The notes: generated by a model not told the origin, from the sequence alone. A stretch of DNA of 64,000 nucleotides from Mesorhizobium sp. M1C.F.Ca.ET.210.01.1.1 (GCF_004791585.1 NZ_SRUU01000011.1:62001-126000); one strand, 5' to 3'; shown: positions 9,218-17,699, counted from the first letter of the stretch. A program made the numbers and translations.

Positions 9218-10978
9218 CTACTGCCACGCCACAGCGAATACCGCGATGGCCGCGATCACACCTGCGATCATCGCCAGCGCGTAGTGGGTGACGACGCCGC
9301 TCTGGAGCCGCCGCAATAGCCCACCGCCTCGAAGGATCGTGCGGGCGAAGCCATTCACGAGTGCGTCCACGCCGTGGAGATCGATCCGCAGGCCTGCCCG
9401 TGCCGCCCCGTGCAGGAAGGGCAGCGCCGCGGTTTCGGAGACGTCGCTCACCGCCTTCTCGTAGCGCGCCAGCGGTCTTTCGGCGAGCCACATGAAGTGC
9501 CGCGCGCCCATGCGGTAGAACCAGTCTGTATCGATGCTGATTTTATTCTCGGGCTCGAGCGCCTTGAGGAACATGACGAAGCCCAAGGCGGTGAACATCA
9601 GCACGCCGAGGCTCTCGGTGATGTGGACGGCAGTGTAGGGTTCGAAGTCGACCGGATGGGGCAGAAGCGCGTAGAGCATCTGGGGGAATACGCCGATCGC
9701 AATGCAGAGCACGGCCGCCATGCCCATCGCAACCAGCATGTTGCGCGGCGGTTCTCGCGCTTCCAGTCCCTGGTCCTTGCCGAAGAACATGTAGTACGGG
9801 AGCTTGAGCCCGGTGTGCAGGAACGTGCCTGACGACGCCATTGTCAGCGCCAGCACCACCAGTGCGCGATGATCCTGTCCGGCGGCGGCCACCACCATCG
9901 ACTTGGTGACGAAGCCCGAGAAGAACGGGAATGCCGAGATCGCGAAGGCGCCAACCATGTAGAGCGCAACGGTTACCGGCATGGTTTTGTAGAGCCCTCC
10001 GAGTTCGGTGAGCTTGCGTCGCCCGGTGACGTGGATCACCGCCCCCGCGCCCATGAAGAGGAGCGCCTTGTAGAGGATATGCGCGAAGGCATGGCTGACG
10101 GCACCGTTCACCGCCATCTCGGTCCCGATGCCGATCCCCGCCACCATGTAGCCCACCTGGCTGACGATGTGATAGGCCAGGAGCCGTCGGCAATCGTTCT
10201 CCAGCACCGCGTAGATGACGCCGTAGAGCGCCATCACTGTGCCGAGCCAGACAAGAAGATCGGTCCCCGGAAACGCCCGCGCCAGCACATAGACAGCGGT
10301 CTTCGTGGTGAAGGCGCTCATGAATACGGCTCCGGTGACGGTCGCTTCCGGGTAGGCGTCGGTCAGCCAGGCGTTGAGCGGCGGCACCGCGGCGTTGAGC
10401 AGGAACCCGGCAAGGATCAGGCAGGTGGCGAAGTCCAGCCCGCCCTCGACCGGGCCGAAGAGCAGCGAACCGGTGGCGAACCCGCGGAGAATGATGCCGC
10501 CGAGCAGGGCAACGCCACCGGTGACATGGACCATGAGGTAGCGGAATCCAGCACGGAATGCCGGGTCGCTGCGTTGGGCAAAGACCAGGTAGGCGGAGGC
10601 AAACGTCATGCCTTCCCAGAACAGGAACAGGGTCAAGTAGTCGCCCGCGAAAACGACGCCGAGCGCGCTGCCGACATAGACGAACGCCGCCACATGCTGT
10701 CCCGCGCGCGTCAGATGCAGCGCATAGACCGTGCCGATCAACGCCATGATGCTGAAAACGGTGGCGAAGAGGATGCTTAGCTTGTCGACTTTCGCAACAA
10801 TGATTTGCTGCCCGATGAACTGCGCAGTGCCGTAGGCGCCAGGATGCATCGTCAGCACGGCCAGGATCGCCAGCGTTGGGATCAGCAGCACATAGGCCTT
10901 ACGGACAGACCGTTTCAGGAATGGAATCGGAAGAGCGCCGAGAATGAACATTAGCCCTGGATGGACGAAGTCAGTCAT
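9218..10978 (-). CDS. NuoL/MrpD-like antiporter subunit with C-terminal lateral-helix extension
   Basis: Membrane protein of 586 aa in the NuoL slot, but its core reads like the monovalent cation/H+ antiporter subunit D group: LFLFWEGMTFASAYLVF, PPLNAWLTDAYPEATVTGAVFMSAFTTKTAVYVLAR, SHAFAHILYKALLFMGAGAV and ISAFPFFSGFVTKSM. After the core there are about 100 extra residues (DTDWFYRMGARHF ... LRRLQSGVVTHYAL) ending in a last hydrophobic helix. This is where NuoL carries its long amphipathic lateral helix. It probably replaces classical NuoL (typically over 600 aa). It overlaps the 84-aa gene by 8 nt. Confidence 0.85.
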   Translation of the reverse strand: MTDFVHPGLMFILGALPIPFLKRSVRKAYVLLIPTLAILAVLTMHPGAYGTAQFIGQQIIVAKVDKLSILFATVFSIMALIGTVYALHLTRAGQHVAAFVYVGSALGVVFAGDYLTLFLFWEGMTFASAYLVFAQRSDPAFRAGFRYLMVHVTGGVALLGGIILRGFATGSLLFGPVEGGLDFATCLILAGFLLNAAVPPLNAWLTDAYPEATVTGAVFMSAFTTKTAVYVLARAFPGTDLLVWLGTVMALYGVIYAVLENDCRRLLAYHIVSQVGYMVAGIGIGTEMAVNGAVSHAFAHILYKALLFMGAGAVIHVTGRRKLTELGGLYKTMPVTVALYMVGAFAISAFPFFSGFVTKSMVVAAAGQDHRALVVLALTMASSGTFLHTGLKLPYYMFFGKDQGLEAREPPRNMLVAMGMAAVLCIAIGVFPQMLYALLPHPVDFEPYTAVHITESLGVLMFTALGFVMFLKALEPENKISIDTDWFYRMGARHFMWLAERPLARYEKAVSDVSETAALPFLHGAARAGLRIDLHGVDALVNGFARTILRGGGLLRRLQSGVVTHYALAMIAGVIAAIAVFAVAWQ

Positions 10979-11225
10979 AATAGTCCTCGCGCCGCATCAG
11001 CCCGCACCGATGGCCAAGAAACTTGGACACGAAGATTAGAAGCACGCAGGAGCCGAAGCCGTAGACGGCAGACCAGCCAGGCAGCCGCTCCCACAAGTAT
11101 TCGGCGTGTGCGCGGAAGACCAGAAAATCGGCGATAACGATCAGCACGAGCACCAGATAGAACAGCCGGCGACGCGTTTTCGCATGTCTCTCATCGCCAA
11201 AGAAATCGACGACGCGCTTGATCAT
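10971..11225 (-). CDS. small two-helix membrane protein inside the complex I operon
   Basis: Protein of 84 aa that matches none of the 14 standard Nuo subunits. It has a basic N-terminus (HAKTRRR), a first hydrophobic helix at about residues 20-38, a second at about 53-70, and a charged tail ending MRREDYYD. It is translationally coupled on both sides: ATGA overlap with the preceding MrpD-like gene and an 8-nt overlap with the following NuoL-like gene. The placement between the two MrpD-like proteins suggests an accessory subunit or assembly factor for the extended pump module. That role is inference; I do not recognise the family. Confidence 0.75.
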   Translation of the reverse strand: MIKRVVDFFGDERHAKTRRRLFYLVLVLIVIADFLVFRAHAEYLWERLPGWSAVYGFGSCVLLIFVSKFLGHRCGLMRREDYYD

Positions 11226-12676
11226 CTGACGATCCTTTCCGCCAGGGCGACGAAATAGTCCGGGAAGATGCCCATCGCCACCGAAAGGATGGCGGTCGCG
11301 ACCAGCGGGATCGTCAACATCGGAATTTCACGAACGGTCGGCGGGCTCTCCTGCGCCTCCGTCCCGAAGAAAGCGGCATAGCTGACCGGGAGGAAATAGG
11401 CGGCGTTCAGGACCGAACTTATCAAGAGCACGATCAGGAACGGGGTTTCCCCGGCCTCCGCAGAGCCGAGCACCAGATACCACTTGCTGATGAAGCCCGC
11501 CGCGGGCGGCACGCCGATCATGCTGAGCGAGCCGACGAAGAATGCTCCCATCGTCCAGGGCAGCCTGCGGCCGATGCCGGCCATGTCGCTGATGTTGCGT
11601 TTGCCGGACGCGCAATAGATCGAACCGGCGCAGAAAAACAGCGTGATCTTCGAGAACGCATGCGCCGCGATGTGAATGATTCCCCCGACCATCGCGACGG
11701 GCGACAGCAGAACCGCGCCCAGCACGACGTAGGAGAGTTGGCTGACCGTCGAATAGGCGAGTCGTGCCTTCAGGTCGTCCCGCGTCAGGGCGTAGATGGA
11801 CGCCATCAGGATCGTGAACGAGGCGACATAGGCAGTCGCGATGCCGAGCCCCAGTCCGCCCACCAGCCCTACGCCGAAGACATGGAACACCACGCGCAGC
11901 ACGCAGAACACACCCATCTTGACGACGGCCACCGCATGCAGGAGCGCGCTGACCGGTGTCGGCGCCACCATCGCGGCAGGCAGCCACGCGTGCATCGGCA
12001 TCACAGCGGCCTTGGCGAAGCCGAAGAGGTAGCAGAAATAGACGACGGTCAGCAGCTGCGCCGAGGCGTTGACCCCCGCCAGCAGCCCCCCCGGCACAAA
12101 GTCGAGCGACCCCGCAATCTGGTAAGTCAACGCAAGCGCGGCCAGAAGCACACTTTTTGACGCGCCCATCAAATAGACTAGGTACTTGCGACTGCCGGCC
12201 CATCCCTCCTCGTCCTCATGGTGGTAGACAAGCGGATAGGTAACGAGGCTCAACAGCTCGTAGAAGATCACCAAGGTGAATAGGTTGGCGGCGAAGGCGC
12301 CGCCGGCGGCTGCCGCGAGACTGGTGGCGAAGCAGGCGAAGAACCGGGTCTGCGCATGCTCATTCAAATGCCGCATGTAGCCGATGGAATAGATCGACGC
12401 CGCGATCCACAGCAGCGAAGAGACAGTGGCAAAAACCATGCCCAGCGCATCGACACGGAAGGCGAAGTCGATCCCAGGCAGAATCTCGAACAGGCGCAAA
12501 TCGACTGTCCCGCCCGCCAGCACCGTGGGCGCCATCGAGGCGACGATTGCGAACATGGCGATCGAGGCCACCGGCGAGACGGCATCGCGGAGCTTCACGC
12601 GCTTGTTCAGAAGGAGAACTGCAAGGGCCGCCAGAACTGCGACGGCAACGGCGAGCAGTGGCCGGATCGATATCAC
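11222..12676 (-). CDS. MrpD-like antiporter subunit (extra pump subunit of complex I)
   Basis: Polytopic membrane protein (484 aa, about 14 helices) of the NuoL/M/N-MrpD family. Key ion-path residues are present: TM5 glutamate in FYELLSLVTYPLVY, TM7 lysine in FAKAAVMPMHAWLPAAMVAPTPV, the lysine in HAVAVVKMGVFCVLR and the histidine/lysine in HIAAHAFSKITLFF. The APTPVSALLHAVAVVKMG block is MrpD-like rather than NuoM- or NuoN-like. With the 586-aa protein, NuoM and NuoN, it makes four antiporter-like subunits. It starts 3 nt after nuoK and has no lateral helix. Confidence 0.85.
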   Translation of the reverse strand: MISIRPLLAVAVAVLAALAVLLLNKRVKLRDAVSPVASIAMFAIVASMAPTVLAGGTVDLRLFEILPGIDFAFRVDALGMVFATVSSLLWIAASIYSIGYMRHLNEHAQTRFFACFATSLAAAAGGAFAANLFTLVIFYELLSLVTYPLVYHHEDEEGWAGSRKYLVYLMGASKSVLLAALALTYQIAGSLDFVPGGLLAGVNASAQLLTVVYFCYLFGFAKAAVMPMHAWLPAAMVAPTPVSALLHAVAVVKMGVFCVLRVVFHVFGVGLVGGLGLGIATAYVASFTILMASIYALTRDDLKARLAYSTVSQLSYVVLGAVLLSPVAMVGGIIHIAAHAFSKITLFFCAGSIYCASGKRNISDMAGIGRRLPWTMGAFFVGSLSMIGVPPAAGFISKWYLVLGSAEAGETPFLIVLLISSVLNAAYFLPVSYAAFFGTEAQESPPTVREIPMLTIPLVATAILSVAMGIFPDYFVALAERIVR

Positions 12677-12679
12677 CGG

Positions 12680-12985
12680 CTATCCTTTCATCATGCTCAC
12701 TTCGTCGACCTTGAGGGTGGCTTTGTTCCTCGCCAAGGCGACCAAGATGCCGAGGGCAACGGCAACCTCCGCTGCAGTGATCGCGATGACGAAGATGGCG
12801 AAAATCTGCCCGCGGTAGTCGTCGTAGTAATGTCCGAAAGCGATGAAATTGATGTTGACCGAGTTGAGCAGCAGTTCCAGCGACATCAACACGACCAGGA
12901 TATTTCGCCTGAGCAGCACGCCCGCCGCTCCGATCACGAACAGGACCACTCCGAGCACGATATACCACCAGAGCGGCACCATCAC
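12680..12985 (-). CDS. nuoK: NADH-quinone oxidoreductase subunit K
   Basis: Small three-helix subunit (101 aa, related to MrpC) with the two buried family glutamates visible: [16 protein letters not shown] and [16 protein letters not shown]. The start ATG overlaps the nuoJ stop as ATGA. K precedes the MrpD-like gene, which fits the usual K-L order if the MrpD-like proteins occupy the L position. Confidence 0.94.
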   Translation of the reverse strand: MMVPLWWYIVLGVVLFVIGAAGVLLRRNILVVLMSLELLLNSVNINFIAFGHYYDDYRGQIFAIFVIAITAAEVAVALGILVALARNKATLKVDEVSMMKG

Positions 12986-13482
12986 GCCGGCTCCTTCCGC
13001 GCCAGAACGATGGCGCCGACCAGGGCCGCCAGCAGGATGATGGAGGCGACTTCAAACGGCAGCAGATAGTCGGCGAACAGCGTCGTGCTGAGCTGCCTGA
13101 CCTCACCGCCGGTGCGCGTTGTGACGGGCTCAGCGGCCGAAAAGCGGCCGCTCCTCAGCACCAGTACAAGCATCTCGGCCCCAAGCACGATGAGCAGCAC
13201 CAGAACCGGCAGGTTGCTGCCCGGCAAGAAACGCTGCAACACCGCCTCGCGCACATCGATCATCATGATCACGAACAGGAACAGGACCATGATCGCGCCG
13301 ACATAGACGAAAATCTGGATGACGGCGAGCAGAGGCGCCTCGAGCAGGACGAAGATCGCCGATATCTGCAGGAAACAGGCCATCAGCGCCAATGCGCTGT
13401 GAACCGGATTGCGCGCCAGGACCAAGGTCAGGGCCGTGACCACGGACGCCGAAGCGAACAGAAGAAAGAACCCCTGATCCAT
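12982..13482 (-). CDS. nuoJ: NADH-quinone oxidoreductase subunit J
   Basis: Membrane subunit (166 aa, five helices, MrpA-C-terminal-like) and the first gene of the operon as read here. The conserved block is [23 protein letters not shown] (pi-bulge helix), preceded by [15 protein letters not shown]. Start at 13482 (MDQGFF) is chosen over an upstream Met 153 nt away because GGAGGAG lies about 8 nt before it and the extension is not membrane-like. A candidate promoter lies about 80 nt upstream. Confidence 0.93.
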   Translation of the reverse strand: MDQGFFLLFASASVVTALTLVLARNPVHSALALMACFLQISAIFVLLEAPLLAVIQIFVYVGAIMVLFLFVIMMIDVREAVLQRFLPGSNLPVLVLLIVLGAEMLVLVLRSGRFSAAEPVTTRTGGEVRQLSTTLFADYLLPFEVASIILLAALVGAIVLARKEPA

Positions 13483-13560
13483 AGACGCGGCTCCTCCGAC
13501 CGAACTGTCACTCGACGCGACAGGGCCGGACTTGAGATAGCCGTCCTCTTCAGTTCGTAA

Positions 13561-13589
13561 ATTGTGCCCTAATCTCGGATTTTTCTCAA
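13561..13589 (-). promoter_or_regulatory. candidate sigma-70 promoter of the nuo operon
   Basis: On the minus strand the sequence reads TTGAGA, 17 nt, CACAAT: five of six consensus bases at -35, four of six at -10, and ideal spacing. It lies about 80 nt before the nuoJ start in the locally most AT-rich part of the leader, giving a leader of roughly 70 nt. The rest of 13483-13818 (336 nt) shows no gene. Assigned by eye; no start-site evidence. Confidence 0.4.
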
Positions 13590-13818
13590 GATTATCGTGG
13601 TTTGGCCCTACACTAAATTCGCCGGAGCGCAGCACTTTGGCTCAAATTCCGAGCTACCTCGGAAGACTTAGATGTCGCTCAGGGTGCCGCCCCCCTAGGC
13701 TTGGAAGAGGCGCTGACATCAAACGGTTTGCGGGGCAGGAGTGGTGCTCATCGCGGTGGTGACGCACTTTCCAGGAGTCTGCCACCGAACGGGTCAGTGG
13801 ACTAGGGCTTGTGGACAT

Positions 13819-14170
13819 TCATCGCAACGCCAGGAGCGTGCTGGCGGCATAGATCATGGCGCAGAAGCTCTCGTCGGTCTTTTCGTATCGAGTGGCGATG
13901 CGTCTGAATTGCTTGAGGTCGCAGAAGAAGTTCTCGATGAGATGGCGCCACTTGTACATGTCGAAGTCGCAGGGGATAGGCTGTTTTCGATCGGCTTTGG
14001 AGGGAATGACCGCCTGAGCGCCGCGCCGATCGGCAAGGCGTTGTTTTCGAAAGCCTTGTCGGCAAGTAAGGCGTCGAAGTCGATGCTGTGCAGGATCGGC
14101 TCGGCACCGATACTATCGCGGCGCTGGCTGGGCAGCAGGATGAAGCGTACCCTTTGTGGTCAACATGCGT
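13819..14170 (-). pseudogene. IS5-type transposase, C-terminal remnant, frameshifted
   Basis: The minus strand encodes, in two frames, the end of a DDE transposase. One frame gives VRFILLPSQRRDSIGAEPIL, then FDALLADKAFENNAL; the frame then shifts near 14030 and continues as MYKWRHLIENFFCDLKQF, RRIATRYEKTDESFCAM and TLLALR with a normal stop at 13819. The ENFF..LKQ.RR.ATRYEKT block is the classic IS5/IS427-group C-terminal catalytic signature (the E of DDE). The N-terminal half and its two aspartates are missing. This is a dead fragment between the nuo promoter region and repeat copy A. Confidence 0.8.
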
Positions 14171-14253
14171 TCGTCGACCCTTTGTGTGGATGAGATAGAG
14201 ACCCCGCTTGCACGGAAAGCTAGTCCCTTTCTTGATCTTTAGGTTCGCCAGAC

Positions 14254-14381
14254 CATACGAGAGAATACGAGGGAAACGGGTTGGCGAGCCAGCCGCTAAC
14301 GTATTGATTTCCTGTAGAAAACGACGGCCTTCGGGGCCCGCCATAACTATTGATTTCATTGAGAAAAATTGTCGCTGGCCC
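14254..14381. repeat. dispersed 128-bp repeat, copy A
   Basis: This segment aligns without gaps to 50248-50375 in the same orientation, about 101 of 128 positions identical by hand count. Its core reads CATACGAGAGAATACGA. Each copy contains two imperfect direct subrepeats of about 25 bp (TAAC...TTGATTT...GAAAA) spaced 47 bp apart; in this copy they begin at 14297 and 14344. It lies beside the IS5 remnant. It could be a rhizobial intergenic repeat family (RIME-like) or the end of a non-autonomous element. Confidence 0.8.
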
Positions 14382-14799
14382 GAAACGTTTTGGGCTCATT
14401 CCGGGGTACTCGAGGCTCGCGAAGCCTTCCGCGACGGCATAGGTGGCGCGCACCAGGCGGCGATCTTCGACTCACCTATCAATACGACTTTGGCCCGCCG
14501 TGATCCTCGGCGGCCTTTTTGATATCCGCGATCAATGGATCAAGGTTGTGCATATCGAAGAGCGAGGCGTGATGCCCGAGCACAAGGTCGTGGATAGTCC
14601 CGACAAAGTTGTGCGCTGCGCAGAAAGGTCGCCAACAACTATGAGCTTCTTTTTGACGACGAGGCTTTCTCCAGCCACTGCCCTTTCACAGCGCGATTAC
14701 GCCGAAGCACCGCCCCAGCCCCCAGGCGCGTAAGTAGATAGGCGAAAGGCAACCTTGGTGTGTTATATAGACTGCGTTCTCGGTGCGGATACGAGATCG
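14382..14799. other. gene-poor stretch with coding debris
   Basis: No intact gene. On the minus strand a short frame of about 50 codons ending at a stop at 14479 reads protein-like near its end (GHHASLFDMHNLDPLIADI, then KKAAEDHGGPKSY), as if it were the 3' tail of a degraded gene. Upstream it is broken by a frameshift. I do not recognise the family. A terminator-like hairpin lies inside it at 14495-14520. Confidence 0.35.
14495..14520 (+). terminator. Rho-independent terminator-like hairpin
   Basis: A perfect 6-bp stem CCGCCG/CGGCGG around a 7-nt loop is followed by CCTTTTT on the plus strand. There is no intact plus-strand gene before it, so it may be left from a lost gene. It would also insulate the cyclase-FHA gene at 14800 from read-through. 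Confidence 0.4.
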
Positions 14800-15690
14800 A
14801 TGGATCAGGAAAGGCTTCTGGCCGCAGTCCTCTTAGCTGATGTCGTGGGCAGCACGCCCCTCTATGAGCGCATGGGCGACGCGGCCGCTCTGCAGCAGGT
14901 CTCGGATTGCCTCGACGCGATACGCGATATCGTCGCCCGGCACGGCGGTGATTTCATTTACTCAAAGGGCGATGATGTGCTCAGCCTGTTCGAGAGGCCG
15001 GAGGGGGCGCTGAGGGCCGTCTGCCAAATCAGCAGCCAACTGACGAAAGGGCCGTTGAGCGCCCGGATCGGATTGCATTTCGGGGCGGTCATTCGCGCGC
15101 GGGGCGCGGTATTCGGCGACGTTGTCAATGTCACCGCAAGGCTGTCCACTACAGCCAACCCCGGGGAAGTGCTGATCAGCCAGAGCTTCTTCGAAGCGCT
15201 TTCTGCGGGCAGCCGCAGTGCCTTGCGGCTCCTCGACAAAATGGCCTTCAAGGGGAAGCAGGAACTCTTCGATGTCTACACCCTGGGGAGCGACGACGGG
15301 GCCTTCAGTACGCAGACCACCATCCGGGGCGCCTTTACCGACAGGCGCTCTGCTCCGCTGCGGCAAATCAATCTGGTCATCCGCTATGGGGATCAGTTGC
15401 GATCCTGTCGAAACAACGAATTCGTGACCATCGGCCGATCTCCGGAATGCGATATTGTCGTCGAGCGGCCCTGGGTTTCAAGGCACCATGCGACCTTCAC
15501 CATTTCGAATGGCAGGGCCCGGCTTGTCGAGCGAAGCTCGTCGGGCACGTTTGTGTCGATGGGACCCGGCCATGAAGTATTCGTACGCCGCGAAGATATT
15601 CTCCTCTTTGGCTCCGGCGTGGTTTCACCTGGACTGAGGTCGTCCCTCAGCGACGCCCAGGTTCTTCACTACGAAATAGTCTCAGACTGA
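14800..15690 (+). CDS. class III adenylate/guanylate cyclase with C-terminal FHA domain
   Basis: Cytoplasmic signalling protein (296 aa from the ATG at 14800). Residues about 5-165 form a class III cyclase: both metal-binding aspartates (LLADVVGST and SKGDDVLSLF) and the transition-state Asn/Arg (DVVNVTARL) are present, so it looks catalytically competent. Residues about 205-275 form an FHA phosphothreonine-binding domain with GRSPECDIVV, WVSRHHATF and SSSGTFV. FHA suggests recruitment by or to a Ser/Thr kinase substrate. A TTG at 14755 in frame would add 15 residues; neither start has a strong Shine-Dalgarno. It stands alone between debris regions. Confidence 0.88.
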   Translation: MDQERLLAAVLLADVVGSTPLYERMGDAAALQQVSDCLDAIRDIVARHGGDFIYSKGDDVLSLFERPEGALRAVCQISSQLTKGPLSARIGLHFGAVIRARGAVFGDVVNVTARLSTTANPGEVLISQSFFEALSAGSRSALRLLDKMAFKGKQELFDVYTLGSDDGAFSTQTTIRGAFTDRRSAPLRQINLVIRYGDQLRSCRNNEFVTIGRSPECDIVVERPWVSRHHATFTISNGRARLVERSSSGTFVSMGPGHEVFVRREDILLFGSGVVSPGLRSSLSDAQVLHYEIVSD

Positions 15691-15719
15691 CCGGACGGAC
15701 TCGTTAGCCGCGACCGGCT

Positions 15720-15917
15720 TCAAGCGGCCGCGACGATCTCTTCGGCAATTCCGCATGCGCGCAGCGCCGGTTCGCTGACGCCGTCGATGTTCGCGTTGAA
15801 CCTTTCTCTGGCGTCTCGTCCTGCAGCATACGCAACGATCAAGCCCTGCGGCCCGGCTGCCTGACCGCCTTCTTCGCTGGCTTTGCCGCGGTTTTGCGCC
15901 GAGCCCGCTGGACTTCG
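15720..15917 (-). pseudogene. possible 3' remnant of an unidentified gene
   Basis: In the 431-nt gap before the HD-GYP gene (15691-16121) the minus strand has an uninterrupted frame with no start codon. It ends in protein-like sequence (GLIVAYAAGRDARERFNANI, then a tail ending IVAAA and a TGA at 15720-15722). An in-frame stop at 15918-15920 closes it upstream. Composition and codon use look coding, so this may be the tail of a deleted gene. The family is not recognised; the rest of the gap shows nothing. Confidence 0.3.
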
Positions 15918-16121
15918 TCAGCGCCGATCGCTGGGCGGCGTAGTTCGGGAGCCGCCATCGGGTAATAGCAGGCTAGCCGCCTCACTCCTTGCCCTTCGTC
16001 GGCCGCTCCGACGCATCCACAATCGAACTACAACGAGCCGCCTCCACCGGCTCTCGAACAACAAGGATTCCCCTAGGTGATAGCCGCATGCAGGCGTAGC
16101 ATGCAGCTGATGGGGTGTGCG

Positions 16122-17699
16122 ATGACGGATGTCGCGATACGCCGGGCGGACTTCATGATGGTCCTGGCCTATGCTTCGGACCTTGCCACCGGGCATTCGC
16201 GTGACTTCGCGCTCAAATCCTGTGTGATCGCAATGCGGATCGCTGAGCTTGCTGGCGTTGCGGAACAGGTTCGGCGCAACGCCTATCATCAATCTATGCT
16301 GCGCTATGTCGGCTGTAACGCCGACACCGATCTGCTCTCGGCCACCTTTGGCGATGAAATCGCGCTCCGCCAGGACCTCGTCGGTCTCGACATGGGCAAC
16401 CGTGCGGAACTCGGCAGGGTCTTCGTGCAGGCATTCAAGCGGGTCTACTACGATCTCGCCCCTGACGCGCAGGCCAGGGCCATCGAGGTAGCGATGTCGC
16501 AGGCGCTCGCCGTGGCGCGCCCGGTGCTGACAGCGCATTGCGAGGTCGCGCAGCGGATCGGCGAGCGGCTTGGCCTGTCCGAGGAGATCCGGCGCAACCT
16601 TGGACAGATCTACGAACGTTGGGACGGCAAGGGCCTGCCGCGGGGGCTGAGCGGCGAAGACGTCCTGCCGGCCGTACGCCTGATCACGTTGGCGCAGGAT
16701 GCGATTGCGCTCAGCGAAGCCGCCGGTATCGAGGCGATGGCCGAGACCATTGCCAGTCGCGCCGACGGTCCATACGAGGCGGATCTGGCCCGGCTCGTCT
16801 CCGCCAATGCGGCGATGTTGATGCAGGGCATCGGCGCGACGGTCGACCGCGAGACAATCCTGGCGCTGGAGCCCGATCCGCCGGTGACGCTTGACGAGCA
16901 GGCTTGCGATGAAGCGTTCCTCGCGATCGCCGACATGATCGACATGCGCATGCCGTTCACGCAGGGCCATTCGCGGATGGTGTCGGAGCTGGCCGCGGGT
17001 GCAGGGAAACGGATCGGGTTGCCCGATCCTGACGTCCGCGCGCTGCGTTGGTCGGGCTGTATCCATGATATCGGCGAACTCGTGGTGCCGGTGGCGACCT
17101 GGATGCGCAACGGTCCGCTGTCGGTGCGCGAGCGAGACGCGGCGCAGCTGCACGCCTATTACGGTGAGCGGGCACTGGCTTCCTTGGGCCGCGACGGCGA
17201 TGCGATGGGCGGGCTCGTGCTGCGTCATCACGAACGCCTGGACGGCTCGGGATACCACCGCAAGGTCGGCGCCTCCGACCTGTCTCCGGCGGCCCGGATC
17301 CTGGCCGCCGCCGAAGCCTTCCAGACGTCGCGGGAGGAACGTCCGCATCGCAAGGCGTTGTCCAGCGAGGCGGCGGCAGCCCAGCTGCGCACGGCTGTTC
17401 GTGACGGGTGTATCTGCCCCGACGCCGCCGAGGTCGTATTGTCGGTTGCGGGGCAGCCATCGCGGCGGGCCCTGCCAAGAGCATTGGCCGGCATGACACC
17501 GCGCGAGATCGAGGTGCTGCGGCTGATCGCCGCCGGGCTTACAGCAAAGGAAGTGGCCCGGAAGCTGGATATCTCGCCCAAGACTGCGGACCATCATATC
17601 CAGGGCGTTTATGCCAAGATCGGCGTGACCACCCGCGCCGCCGCCGCGCTCTACGCGGTCGAGCACGGCCTTGTCAGGCCGGGCGAGATGCAGACATAG
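16122..17699 (+). CDS. tandem HD-GYP regulator with C-terminal LuxR-type HTH
   Basis: Predicted cytoplasmic regulator (525 aa). The first half is a degenerate HD-GYP-like domain (RWDGKGLPRGLSGEDVLPAVRL without an intact HD pair). The second keeps the metal site: HSRMVSELAA, CIHDIGELV and HHERLDGSGYH. Residues about 460-525 are a LuxR/GerE helix-turn-helix: MTPREIEVLRLIAAGLTAKE, then KLDISPKTADHHI and YAKIGVTTRAAA. HD-GYP domains usually hydrolyse cyclic di-GMP, so the protein may couple a nucleotide or ligand signal to DNA binding. Start 16122 (MTDVAI) is chosen over upstream GTG/ATG codons. A dyad overlaps its stop. Confidence 0.88.
   Translation: MTDVAIRRADFMMVLAYASDLATGHSRDFALKSCVIAMRIAELAGVAEQVRRNAYHQSMLRYVGCNADTDLLSATFGDEIALRQDLVGLDMGNRAELGRVFVQAFKRVYYDLAPDAQARAIEVAMSQALAVARPVLTAHCEVAQRIGERLGLSEEIRRNLGQIYERWDGKGLPRGLSGEDVLPAVRLITLAQDAIALSEAAGIEAMAETIASRADGPYEADLARLVSANAAMLMQGIGATVDRETILALEPDPPVTLDEQACDEAFLAIADMIDMRMPFTQGHSRMVSELAAGAGKRIGLPDPDVRALRWSGCIHDIGELVVPVATWMRNGPLSVRERDAAQLHAYYGERALASLGRDGDAMGGLVLRHHERLDGSGYHRKVGASDLSPAARILAAAEAFQTSREERPHRKALSSEAAAAQLRTAVRDGCICPDAAEVVLSVAGQPSRRALPRALAGMTPREIEVLRLIAAGLTAKEVARKLDISPKTADHHIQGVYAKIGVTTRAAAALYAVEHGLVRPGEMQT

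Noticed and set aside
13483..13635. N-terminal extension of nuoJ by 51 residues
   Set aside because: Not membrane-like, contains the candidate promoter, and a strong GGAGGAG supports the start at 13482.
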